Shown one piece after another: positions 1 through 10,700 of a stretch of DNA of 64,000 nucleotides. A program made the position numbers and the translations under genes. Positions within the stretch are counted from its first letter, which is position 1. Every line of letters starts with the position of its first letter. Source of the stretch: Morchella semilibera (Eukaryota; Ascomycota; Pezizomycetes; Pezizales; Morchellaceae); the NCBI GenBank assembly GCA_009192285.1, contig CM018604.1, forward strand, positions 620,001 through 684,000, in the 5' to 3' direction. A model generated the notes under the pieces. The model was given only the letters and a program-made list of their open reading frames with translations, had not been told where the DNA came from and did no database searches.

Positions 1-15
1 CAAATCTATTTAAAG

Positions 16-1604
16 TCAGGTTTTGCCAGCCAGAGGGGACAGGGAATTAAACATGCGTACCCAATGCTGCAGGACCTCGTATCTGCTCAGTCGTTCGTGG
101 AAGCGGGCGGTCATCATCCTCTCTCCGAAGATCTCCCACCACGTGTTCTAAACGTGCCTACAGAACTGATTTAGTACTTTAAGCTCCCAAAGATATCAAT
201 CAATGCAAACAAAAGATGAGCCTAGATTGATTTCGAAACCTTTACCAAAGGCGCAGGTACGAAATGGACTAAATACGGATAGAAGAAAAAAGTGCCCACC
301 TCAAAGGTCATTGCAGCAATGTTAATACCACAGTAGGGACAAACAGGATTTTGCATAACATAAGAAACCTCTGTGTTGTGCGCCATAGTATCCAGCATTT
401 CCGCGAAAGCCTCATAGCGGGCATCTTCACGTTCAATTTGTGCCAGACGCAATCTATCCTCAGCACTTGGCGGTGGAGGGGTCCTTATCCGAGGGGGGGC
501 ATCGTCATCAGTTAAATCGTTGGCGGCGGGTTCCTTCTCTTTATTTCGCCGGTCCGCTTCTTCTCTGTCTCTGCGCTCTCTTTCCAACCTATCCAACCTG
601 TCCAACCTGTCCTGTTCTTCCCTCGCCCTGCGCTCCCTCTCCAGTCTGTCCGCCTCGTCTTGTTTTTCCTTCGCCCTACGCTCTCTCTCTAGTCTGTCCG
701 CCTCGCCCTGTTTCTCCTTCGCCTTGCGCCCTCTTTCCAGTCTGTCCAGCCTGTCCTGTCTGTCCACCTCGTCCTGTTTTTCCTTCGCCCTGCGCTCCCT
801 CTCTTCTCTTGCCAGTCTGTCCACCTCGTCCTGTTTTTCCTTCGCCCTGCGCTCCCTCTCTTCTCTTTCTAGTCTGTCTACCTCGTCCTGTTTTTCCTTC
901 GCCCTACGCTCTTCTTCTGCCAATTCTTCAGGGGTTTTTTGCCCCTTTTCCCTGTAGGTGCGTCGCCTTAGCCTGTCCGCCGCTTCTGCATTCTCACTTG
1001 CTATGCGTGCCTTTTCAGCTATAACTGCCAATTCTTTTAGCCTTGCTTCCTCGCGTACAAACTCCGCCTTTTGTTTTGCTTTGGTTGCCTTTGTCTTCGC
1101 CCGATTAGCTGCAAGCGCTCTCTTCTGCGCGGCCGTTAACCACGTAGTGTCCGAAGTCGAAGAGGAGAGATGGGGGACTTCATCCGCATGGGGAATCGGG
1201 GGGTCTTTTTGGGCATCTTTCCTTTTCGCCAACGCAGCTGCCGCCGCCGCCGCCGCCGCCGCCGACCGCCTTTTCTCTAACTCCTGTGCCTCCAACAGGG
1301 CTTCATGTTCTTCTGCCGTGAGGGTAGTTTTCTTGTTCCTTCGTGTTATTACCTCCTGCATCCTCTCCGCGAATTTTTGCTTCTCCGCCGCGATCTGCTT
1401 GGGTGTCAGCACCTGCTTCGGCACATCGGGGAATTCGGGGGCCGGGGGCAGTGGTGCTTTGAATTGGGCTTTGGGCCGAGGCGGGGGGTCGGCCTTCGCC
1501 GGGGGAGGGACGAGAATCCCGATCCTGGGAGGGCCAGGAACGGAGCCTTTCCCTACCGCTGGCCGGGGGACCGAAGGGTCAAAGACGATCCTTTCAGCCG
1601 CCAT
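16..1604 (-). CDS. Charged coiled-coil protein with C-terminal CxxC motif, function unknown
   Basis: I read this as two exons, 1604-300 and 147-16, about 478 residues. A 152-nt intron (299-148, GTGGGC...TTTAG) joins them in phase 0. Reading through the donor instead gives a 460-residue product with an unlikely tail. The N-terminus is Pro/Ala-rich. Residues roughly 85-130 and 160-370 are highly charged (Lys/Glu/Arg) and predict a long coiled coil. The core contains a tandemly repeated block of the type RRAKEKQDEVDRLE. After a Pro-rich acidic spacer comes a small conserved-looking end with CPYCG, then an exon-2 segment beginning NTWWEIFGERM. Nothing identifies a catalytic function; a scaffold or cytoskeletal-type role is only a guess. 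Open frames on the opposite strand here are mirror images of the repeat. The second exon rests on frame and splice signals only. Confidence 0.7.
580..945 (-). repeat. Coding minisatellite inside the coiled-coil gene
   Basis: Imperfect tandem units of about 40-60 nt encode the repeated RRAKEKQDE(V/A)DRLE(R)E peptide on the minus strand. Unit length stays a multiple of three. The + strand reads as a repeated tcctgtttttccttcgccct pattern. Copy number is likely to vary between strains. Confidence 0.7.
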
Positions 1605-3056
1605 ATGGGGACTAGAATAGTCTGATTCCCGTTAAATTTCTTTTCTTGATATATTTATTAAATGTAGTCTCCCCAGGAACGAAGCTGAGGTTTTTCAATC
1701 GGCCAATATCTCTTGCTGTGTCCGAAGAAGAGTAGGCTTAGGAGACAAAATAGATATCTTGGGGAGGCACTGGGGGGCCTTTGAGCAATTATGAAGCGTA
1801 TGGAGGTCGTAGACATATTCTTTGTTTGCAACAATGCTACCTCCAGTGGAAAGTTTATCCTTGGGGGCCGCACCAATTAACCAAGAACTCACAACAGGGA
1901 AAGTTTGCTCACCTTGTTTGTGCTCTTTGTTTGGTCTGGAGGAAATTTCATTGTTTTGATTGTGCAGTAACAATGGAGAAAGTACAAGTGCCCAATGGTT
2001 ACCCCAGCCAGCATCGGGGCGCCGAGGTCACGACACGATATACCTAGTGCACACACATTGGTATGAGATTGCGCGGGAGCTTGTTTGATCGGTCAATTGG
2101 ATTGTTTGGCGGTTTACGATCTGACCTACACCCTTACTGGCTTTGAGTTATCGTAACATGATGATGTCTGGAGTCTGGGTATGTACCTAGCTTATCAACC
2201 CCCAACAAAGCTGCCTAGTAGGGAGGATCAAAACCGGTACTCGATGACATGGAATTGCTGACGGAGAATCTCCCAAGCTCATACTGGCCGTATAGGTGGG
2301 TTTGTGAGATGGGGCCATTTCATGGAGTACGCCTTGAGGGTATTAACGATTAAGTGTGCGCGAGGCCAGTCTTGGGCGGTTTAGAGCTGGGTCATAGTAT
2401 AAATGTAAGTATCAAGGGACGATAGGTACATACATGTAAGTACTAACTGACCCTTGGGCGTCAGGATGGGGATAGGTAGATTATTATATATATAGTATGT
2501 AAGTATGAAGTATTCTCTTGTCGTTTATCCTGCACCCTAAATTCACATTCCGGGACGGCCGGGGAAGCGGAACTGCCCATGTAGGCATACCAAGTATATA
2601 TGTGTGATTAGATACCATCGGCACACTGTCCGTGGATTTCGGGTTTTATTTTGAATATATTGAATTCTCAGGTCTGTAGGTCCTCTAGAAACGGTTGTGG
2701 TTGCGGATGAAGCTACTTTGGGTTTTGTTGTTCGACCGACCGGGATGTAGATGTAAGCACGGGAGTTACCGGGAAGGAAAAGAAAAAAAAAAAGAAAAAA
2801 AAAAAAAGAAAAAAAAAGAAAAAAAAAAAGAAAAAAAAAGGATGAGATGAATAATCGAACCGCCGCAGTGCTGCGATTCTTCAGAGCCTTTTCCTTACTC
2901 TCCGACCCAGCCAGACAGGCCCTCTCTACCCTTCCCAAACACCACCACCACCACCTACCTATTCACGACGGCCCTAAAATTGAGGAGCTCCAGAAAAACA
3001 AAAGAAAAGAAAATCTATATACCTAATACCTACCTCTAATATCAACTCAACTCACT
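1605..3056. other. Intergenic region between the coiled-coil gene and CYC3
   Basis: No supported gene is visible. It serves as divergent upstream DNA for the minus-strand coiled-coil gene and the plus-strand CYC3 gene. The one strong feature is a 72-nt pure purine run on the + strand at 2771-2842, mostly A with single G interruptions, about 215 bp upstream of the CYC3 start codon. It is followed by a C/A-rich leader, which is typical of fungal promoters. Confidence 0.6.
2771..2842. promoter_or_regulatory. Homopurine tract in the CYC3 upstream region
   Basis: An uninterrupted 72-nt purine run (A-rich, GA-punctuated). Poly(dA:dT)-type tracts commonly exclude nucleosomes in fungal promoters; assigning that role here is inference from position alone. 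Confidence 0.4.
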
Positions 3057-4193
3057 ATGGGCTGGTTCTGGGCAGACCCCGTCGAATCCACCTCTGCCGC
3101 AGCAGCTCCGCGAACCCTTCCCCCAAATCATCCCACAAGTGGCGAACCTCCTGTAAGTCCCTCCCAGCTCTAGTATTCACTTACAGCAATAGACACTAAT
3201 CTCCGCAGGCCTCCTGCCCAATGCACAAGAAGCCCGAAGCCGCCGCTGCGGCACCCCCCGTGAGCCCTCTCCTTCCAGCTCCAACACCTACATACTGCAC
3301 CAGAAACTAACCCCCACCCCCGTAGGCCTCTTGCCCCATGCACAACAACCCCGCCGCCGCCGCCGAGAAGGAGCCCTCAGACTCCGGCATGAACCCGCTC
3401 AACTTTATGTTCTCCAACCTCCCGCAAACGCGCGCGCCGGGCCAGAAGGTAGTGCTCCCCACCGAGCGCGAGATCTCGTCGATCCCGCGCGGGGCCGACA
3501 AGTCCGAGGGAAACTGGGAGTACCCGTCGCCGCAGCAGATGTACAACGCAATGAGGCGCAAGAGCAGCGACCACATCCCCGAGGACGCGGTCGAGAGCAT
3601 GGTGGCTGTGCACAACTTCCTCAACGAGGGTGCATGGGGAGAGATTGTGGAGTGGGAGCGGCAATTTGGCGGCGGTGTGATTAATGCGCTGCGGGAGAAG
3701 GCGGCGGAGGACGCAGAGGTAGAGGGAGGAGAAGGCAGCAGCAGGAGGAGCAGGGGCCAATGCCGTGGCCTAGGTTGTTGAGGTTTCAGGGAAAGAGTAA
3801 GGAGTTGACGCCGAAGGCAAAGGTCTTACAGATGTTGGGGAGAGTGTATCCAGAGAAGTATGGGTAGGTTATTCCCCTTCCATCTTGTTTTTGTACCCTT
3901 TTGAGATGATTGAGGGCTGTGCTGATGAGACAAGACCTCCGCCGTTTGATAGGCACGACTGGTACGTTCTTCGCGAGGACGGCCAGGAGGTCCGCTACGT
4001 CATCGACTACTACTCCGGCGCCCCCGAACCGACCGGCGAGCCAGTCTTCTATCTCGATGTCCGTCCAGCCATTGACAGGCCCTCCGCCATCGCCGAGCGC
4101 GCCATCAAGTGGGGCGGCAACGTATGGGAGAAGGCAAGTGGTGCAGACGTCAGAAGGGCTGCGGCGGAGGAGGCGAAGCGGAAGAAGTACTAA
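3057..4193 (+). CDS. CYC3: Holocytochrome c synthase (cytochrome c heme lyase)
   Basis: Attaches heme covalently to the CXXCH of apocytochrome c in the mitochondrial intermembrane space. Exons: 3057-3152, 3209-3259, from 3326, to 3863, and 3935-4193. Introns 3153-3208, 3260-3325 and 3864-3934 have good GT-AG ends and CTAAT/CTAAC/CTGAT branch sites. The N-terminus reads MGWFWAD. Each of the two short N-terminal junctions leads into a CPMH heme-regulatory motif (CPMHKK, CPMHNN). Then follow MNPLNFM, the ISSIPRG and [13 protein letters not shown] blocks, and [10 protein letters not shown], which contains the conserved heme-binding-domain His. The C-terminal part has [23 protein letters not shown] and EVRYVIDYY, all hallmarks of the family. 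One junction is unclear: the frame changes between 3677 and 3753, through a 62-nt intron (3677-3738) or a 35-nt one (3719-3753). The product is about 293 or 302 residues. Confidence 0.95.
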
Positions 4194-6867
4194 TTCACCA
4201 TTTTTTATTTTAATCTATGTCTCCAGTAGTTTGGGGTTTAAAAGAAGAGAGAGATGGGGAAGGGAAAAAAAAAAAAGTCTGGTTCAGTTCAGTTCGGTTC
4301 AATGAAGCAATGTTTTTCTTGGGGCGCTTGGGCCTGGCTTGGCTTGTATTCGTATATATATATCTTTTTTTCCTTGTTTGTACGGATGGCTATGGGCAGT
4401 GGGGTTAGTGGGTCTTTTTTTTTCTCTTTTCTCTTCGTGTAAATGTGTGTGTGGTAGTAGAAGTTTTACTGGAATCTCAACTCGCTATATCATATTCTGT
4501 GTGCTGGCCGCTGCGAACTAGAATGTTCTTTGTTCCTCATGCCCCGCCTGAATCATGATGTATCACTCGCCAAGGCGCTTTTCTGTCAAAACGATCATTT
4601 CCATTCTGCGACTCGCGATAAATATATGTAATCAGCGATGACGTGGGTATCGAGAATAGAGCACTGAAGTGAATTTACGTTTACGGAGACGCATATCTCG
4701 TTTCCCCCCGCATGTCGGTTTAACAAAAATATCTAATCCGGTAACCTTTGCAAGTGTCTCCCACATTGTGATCGTGTGGCGGGCCTAGCCGCCGTTTTGA
4801 GGACCGCCTTGGACGGTACGGGGCATTGGAAATTGTCATTTTCCTGTTAACAGGTCGCCGCTTATGGCGCCTCTCCCCTGGCGACCCCCTTTCCGGCAGC
4901 CATAATATTGTTTCTGGCCGGGGATGGCGGATATTTATGTGAACCTGATATGAGCAGGGGATATATGTTAGTTGATTACCGGATAGTCTAAAGACGGTTC
5001 TGTTAATGCGGGGGTGTAATGTAGCCACGGCAATAAGCCTTCGTTGGTGAGGTTGTTGTATTTTAATTAATTAGAGATGTGATTTTGTCAATCATCTTAT
5101 GGGCTGGAGGTGTTTTCTGATTCCCTCCGTTTGACTTTCGTCTTTCATATATCTTATTAATGGGGCCGGTAAACTGTATGAGTGCGACATCCCCGTGCGT
5201 GCGGCCGGCCGCGCGGACCGCCTACTAATGTGAGCTAATCTGGCGGCCCAGGTACTGGGCAGCCCTAGGTCAAGTTAGCCATCGGGAGGCTACAAATCCA
5301 ATAACCCAACCCGAACCCTCCTTCCAAAACCCCACCCGACACAACATCGCAAGCAAACCGGAACAATCATCATCTATCACTCGTCAACATAATCCGCAAG
5401 AAACGGTGTTTCTCCATGTATCTTCTGCAGCTTATAATGTTTAAGGACTTTCATTGCGTCCCATTTTTCCCTTCCCCATAATTTCGCTTTCCTTCATCCC
5501 TAGCCAGGCCTTCCTTGTATTTGCATGCTATGCCGCACTTCCGATCCGTCGGCCGGCACCGCAGCAAAGTAAACCATCGTGGGAACTAAGAACCTAGCTA
5601 GAGTTCTGACATGTGGGCCGTGCTGGGTGAACGTTGTCGCGGGGGACAAGCCCTCGCGGGCTGGCTTTGGGGGTAACCATGAGCTGGAGGGTAGAATCGG
5701 TCCCCATTATACCCATCTTTCTGGACAGGCCCAGCGTCAAGGCTGAAGCCGGTCTCACGCGATGGGCAGCTACGCACCGTGCGTGCGCTTTAGATACCAC
5801 TACTAATTTGGTACCATCCAGCTCGTAGCTGACTCTTTCGCCCTCCAGCAGCCGGATCAACATCTTGGCAACGACCATCAGGATTATGCCGCGTGGGGTG
5901 TGTGTGTAGAAGTGGGGGCGATTTGGGACGATCAGGTACTTATCCCGCCCCTCTCCTGGTACGGTAGTTGACAGGAGCAGACACAATACACCTGAAACTG
6001 CTCGGACCATAGCCTCCTAACTCAAGCAACCAAAAGAAAGGGCAGGGCTTCGGCAACCCGGAGGCAGGTGTTCCTGTAATGGTGAGACACAGGAAGGTCC
6101 CCCAGCTTCATGAGTCCAATCCCTGGTAGATCATCCCTCTCAGCAGGGGTGCCGCGTGTTCTGTAGGGTATGGAGTGAAGAAGCTTCGTTCTTTGTGTAG
6201 TGGATTGCGTTGATTTCGTGCTTTAGAATTATGTAGAAATAGTGTGCGAGAAAGATATATCGACTTGGCTAGGAGTGTCATTGTGATAGATCATGATCAC
6301 TTGTGGTGAGATGAGTCCAGGCTTTCGAGACGGTCTCCATGCAGGTAAGGGAATATGTAGCCTAAAGGACGATCTGAATACCGGAACTTGCCGCCCCACT
6401 TCTCCATGTCAGGGACCAAATTCGATATTGACAGGGGTGAGTACATGATCATGAGTGGGGTGGGTGTGGAGTAGGTACCGTGCCGTGTAACAACGCTTCC
6501 ATTATCAAGGTTTTCTATAGGGGGTCAGGTCTATAGAACTACATGTACGCCTCCCTACGACCAGCATGGAAGGGTCGAAGCAAGCATACATACATGTACT
6601 TAGCATATAAAGTACTACATGTATTTACGGTACGATCCGCATCAAACCTGGTCACCCCAGACCCCAGACCCCGGATCCCAGTCAACTGCTAAACATCAAC
6701 CGAAACTGTAATGAAACCGCGCTCTTCTACACTTAACCTACTCTATATAACGTTAAGTGGGAGAGCTATATGTAGTATGTACATGTAGTACGTAGCTTGA
6801 GGGACGGCCGAGAAAATGATACAAATAGCTCTTATATCCGCATGCATGTGGGGATGTGGGGAAGCTA
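4194..6867. other. Intergenic region, no confident gene
   Basis: About 2.7 kb with no recognisable domain in any frame. A 138-codon minus-strand open frame (5594-6010) begins with a hydrophobic signal-like segment (MVRAVSGVLCLLLS) but has no family resemblance, introns or repeats to support it. Scattered TACATGTA octamers appear from 6540 onward. 4200-4450 downstream of CYC3 is T-rich and probably holds its 3' UTR. Confidence 0.55.
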
Positions 6868-7798
6868 ATGATGCTGCTGGCCATGCTGAATGCATACCAT
6901 TTTACTCGCCTCGTCATTCTTTTACAGCTGCTGGGCGCTTGTTGTTGCAATGGCCAGAAGACGTGGGTGGTTATGGTTGGGAGAGAGGGGGACGATTTGA
7001 AGTTGAGGTTCACCCCGGGACAGGTGTTTGCGGGTGTGGGTGATAGGGTACAGTTCCAGTTCTATCCGCTGGTATGTTGATTTTTCTTCCCCTTTGTGCA
7101 TGTGCTTTTGTATAAAGGTGGTATTTATTGATGCTTCCGAGTAGAATCACTCAGCAGTGCAAGCGGACTTTGATAGCCCATGCGTACCGATAAACAATTC
7201 AACAGGGACGGGTTTCTTTTCCGGTTTTCACCCTCTTCCTCTCAATACAGAGATAGTTGAGTGTCCCTATGTGTCTGTACTTATTGTCATCCATCCTAAC
7301 ATCAAGCCTATAATCTAGTTGACCACGTTTACTATCAACGTTACCAGTACTGATCCCATATTTTTCTACTGTTCCCAAGGCCGCCACTGTCAGCAAGGCT
7401 TTGTTGGTGCTATCAATCCGTGAGTTATGATTGGCTTCTTTAAGCCCCTCCTCCTCCTAACATTTTCTAGAACTGCCGATAAATCGCTCGAAAAGTTTCG
7501 CGATGCGGCCTCAAAGGCACCTGAGAGTCTCTCGCCGGGCGAAGTCTCTTCCCCGCGCGCTGTCGAGAGCGCACCCCCACAGCGGGATTTCAACTTCACC
7601 ACCGCTGACCACGATAAAACCATCACAAATGTAGGCGCTATTGTTGGTGGGGTCCTTGGCGGCGTAGCTTTCTTTGTCATTCTGGTCACGTTTGGGGTGT
7701 TTTTAATTGCGAGGAACAATGGAAGTGAACCCCCGGTGGGGAAGGTTAAATATAAAATTAGTAAGCCCGAGATAGTGCAGAGTAGTATTAATATATAA
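6868..7798 (+). CDS. Cupredoxin-domain surface protein with C-terminal membrane span
   Basis: Proposed exons: 6868-7071, 7145-7255 (or to 7270), 7319-7419 and 7471-7798, about 247 residues. The introns 7072-7144 and 7420-7470 have clear signals. The middle donor (GTTGAG at 7256 or GTGTCT at 7271) is uncertain. Order: hydrophobic signal peptide (MMLLAM...LLQLLGACCC), then KTWVVMVG, a beta-rich cupredoxin block (LRFTPGQVFAGVGDRVQFQF) and NHS with the first copper His. FDSPCVPI and GTGFFSGF follow, then TTFTINV and FYCSQGRHCQQGF with the Cys and second His, a Ser/Pro spacer and one membrane helix near GAIVGGVLGGVAFFVI. This is the layout of fungal extracellular serine-rich cupredoxin-like proteins. 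The position usually held by the axial Met looks like Phe (GFVGAI). Start codon: the first in-frame ATG pair at 6868/6871. Confidence 0.85.
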
Positions 7799-10700
7799 TG
7801 GGAGTTATGGTAGGCTTACATTTTGATGCCATATAGCTTGGTTCTCACCAGCGTAGATCTCTAAAGATTTAATTGGGATAACCTTGTCTGTACAGGATTT
7901 ATGGATGTATAAAAGGGGCAGTTGCCGCATATAAAAATGAATTTATATATTTGCATTAGTTATAAGATCCTAGAGTGGTATGGATTTAAATACATACTTA
8001 CGAGCTCAGAGCGCGTTTTCTGTGGAGCATATTGTACTTCATATACATAATATCTGGATTTGTGACCCCCCCCCCCCCCAAAGGATGGCGCTCTCTTTCA
8101 ATATTTCCAATAGCTTTGTTCGGTAACCAATACGTCCAGATTGAGGCTCGAACTCTGATCGAGTGATTGATTATGATTGTCGAACGCCTACATCATATAC
8201 AGTCACTCGTTATCTTCTGTCTATGTTGATAGCACGGGGTTGACTATGAGATAGGATTATAAGGATGCATATTGATTGAAAGGCGGGGCTCATCTGACTC
8301 TATACATAGCTGCGGATCGGACAGCTAGGATAAGTTAGAGCGCTTACACGACAACTGGATATGTGGCGGATAGTTGGGTAGGGCAATTGAGGTGAAGTAA
8401 TGAAGGTGATTGAACGAAAGGTTGGTTGATGGACATTTCGTTGATGAATGTTTAGGTGATGAAGGGAGCGAAGGGCAAGCTTTTTATCAGGTGGGTGGTG
8501 GACTATGATGGAACATGTACAAACGAGCTCGCGAGGAAAAGACAACTAACCTACATGTAATCTAGGTCGCCAGCCCGGTATGGTCTGGCGCGGGGCACGT
8601 TGTCCAGGCACGGCTTGGAAGGGAATGTATCTGACAGGTTTTTAAATTTACTGCAGCAGACACAACTGAACTCCTCAGATGACAGGTATTGTAAATATAC
8701 AGTAATCGTGCGAGTGAGTACGAGTATTACATATATTCTGGTTTTCAGTAAAAATATTTATATATATCAATTAGGGTTCCTGTAGTTACTGTGTAGAGAA
8801 TCTGAAGCTCACGGACATGCAATCGAGCAGCCGAGGATATTCCAGTACTTTGTATCTAAATTGTAAGGTAAATGTGCCAAAAGTAATTTTACCAACGGTA
8901 GTAAATTATTTACCACTGGTGGTATAAGTACTAAATTTCAGTCCTTGTGCTAGTATAAACACTGAATTTTAGTCTTCATGCTTCACTACATGTATACGTA
9001 TACTACATAACTGGATGTTCAGTCATTAATGTCAACACTTATGAAAGTTCCCCACTGGTATATATATACATACATGTAGGCATTATATAGCCCCTTTTGG
9101 CCGAAAGGTCTGTGCTTTTATCATAGAAGTTGACATTATAAGGTATAAATGATGATATTATCTTCACCACGGTGTTTACTACGGTTGGTAAAATTACTTT
9201 TGACACATTTGCCGTTCCATACTTACATGTAATTTACCGCTCCATCACCGGCCATACCCTACTTAAATTATAAAACTACATGTGCTCTTAACTGTCACGC
9301 AAAAACTTAAAAATTCATAATCTGTGCCGCTCACCCCTGGCGCAGGTGCGTACATGCATATACATGTAAATATACATACATACATCCCGGCCCGGAATAC
9401 TCGCTCCTGTCGGTGCTGATGAGATAGGTACTACATATAGTCCGCGCCGTCGACGTTTCAATCACCGATCTCCTGCATTGATATATATTAAAGAACCCGC
9501 GTATATGTACCCCTCAATTTAATCAATATGTGTGCGCATTTAAGCCTCAACCATGAGCGAATGGGCGAATGCGGTCGTCGTGCTTCGATAAATAGAGGAG
9601 ATACATGTATGTTTCCAGTGGTGGGAGGGGTGAGTAGGAGGAAGGCCTAGGGGTAAAAGGTGGAACAGGATGTAGTAATTTAATTATAAACGTGTACTAC
9701 AATGTGTGCGCATGTACCCCACATTGGCACCGGACCCGTAAATGATTCGGCTTAGGTCTCCGGTATTCCCTGTTGCTATGCTTACATAGTCAATTCAGTG
9801 TTAGCTAAATGTAAGAACAATAGACCCCTGACCCTAGCCTTGGATACAGACGTACTTGATGCTCGAGAAATATCAATGCAGGTACCACCTGTGCTTTTGC
9901 ACATCACAACTGTGGGTCCCTGGGGAAAATAAGGTTGAGGAATGTTTGGACCATGGAATGAGATCGCTACAGGGTTTTTCTAGAGATATTGGTGTTGCTT
10001 ATGGTAGAACGCATATATGGGCCAACCAGAAGCTCTTATATATAATTAGAAATATATGTAGATTCTGCGTTAACCTTCGAGGTGGCATTATATTATAATT
10101 TGGATCATGGAAACTCACTCGGTATTAGCTAACCTCAAAAGCGCTAGTGTGCATACCTCGTGCTTGGTGTTCTCAGTAGATGTAGCCAATAAATACATGT
10201 ATTTTTTTTAATTCTGTGAACGTTAGCCTCATGTGGGAGTTACCTAAGGGTGCACGCTGGGGGATTTGTATGTGTTTTTGTATGTGTAGTGTTTTACCCC
10301 GGCATTCATGGTAAACGTGATCAGAGCTCAATTAATCTCGTAATACGGCTGCAGCTGGATTAAGAAATGGATAGGACACCTGCCAGATACGTCATTAATA
10401 TACATGTAAAAGTAAAGTGCTTATATACATGTAGTCCTTGTGGAATCGAAGTGGTTTGATGGCTTTACTGAAGATAGTTAGGCTGAGTGCATATCATACG
10501 TGTAGCTTGTATGTAGCTACGGAATCTCTGGCCGTTAGGAATCAAAGACTGTACTATTGACGTAGTACAAGAGCCCCCCTTCAATCATCGTACAGGGTAT
10601 CAGACGTTTCCTACATGTAGCTCTGCCCTAAACGCGCACATGATTAGCGCTTGCTCTTTGGGAAGCATACGACGACGACGACCACGCCGAATGACCCAGC

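Noticed and set aside
440-1620. Long open frames on the + strand opposite the coiled-coil gene (194, 145 and 220 codons)
   Set aside because: They are antisense readings of the Lys/Glu repeat (Ser/Leu/Cys/Pro low complexity). The minus strand has the coherent protein and a spliced C-terminus.
5594-6010. 138-codon minus-strand frame with a signal-like start
   Set aside because: No family features, no splice or promoter support; possible but unsupported.
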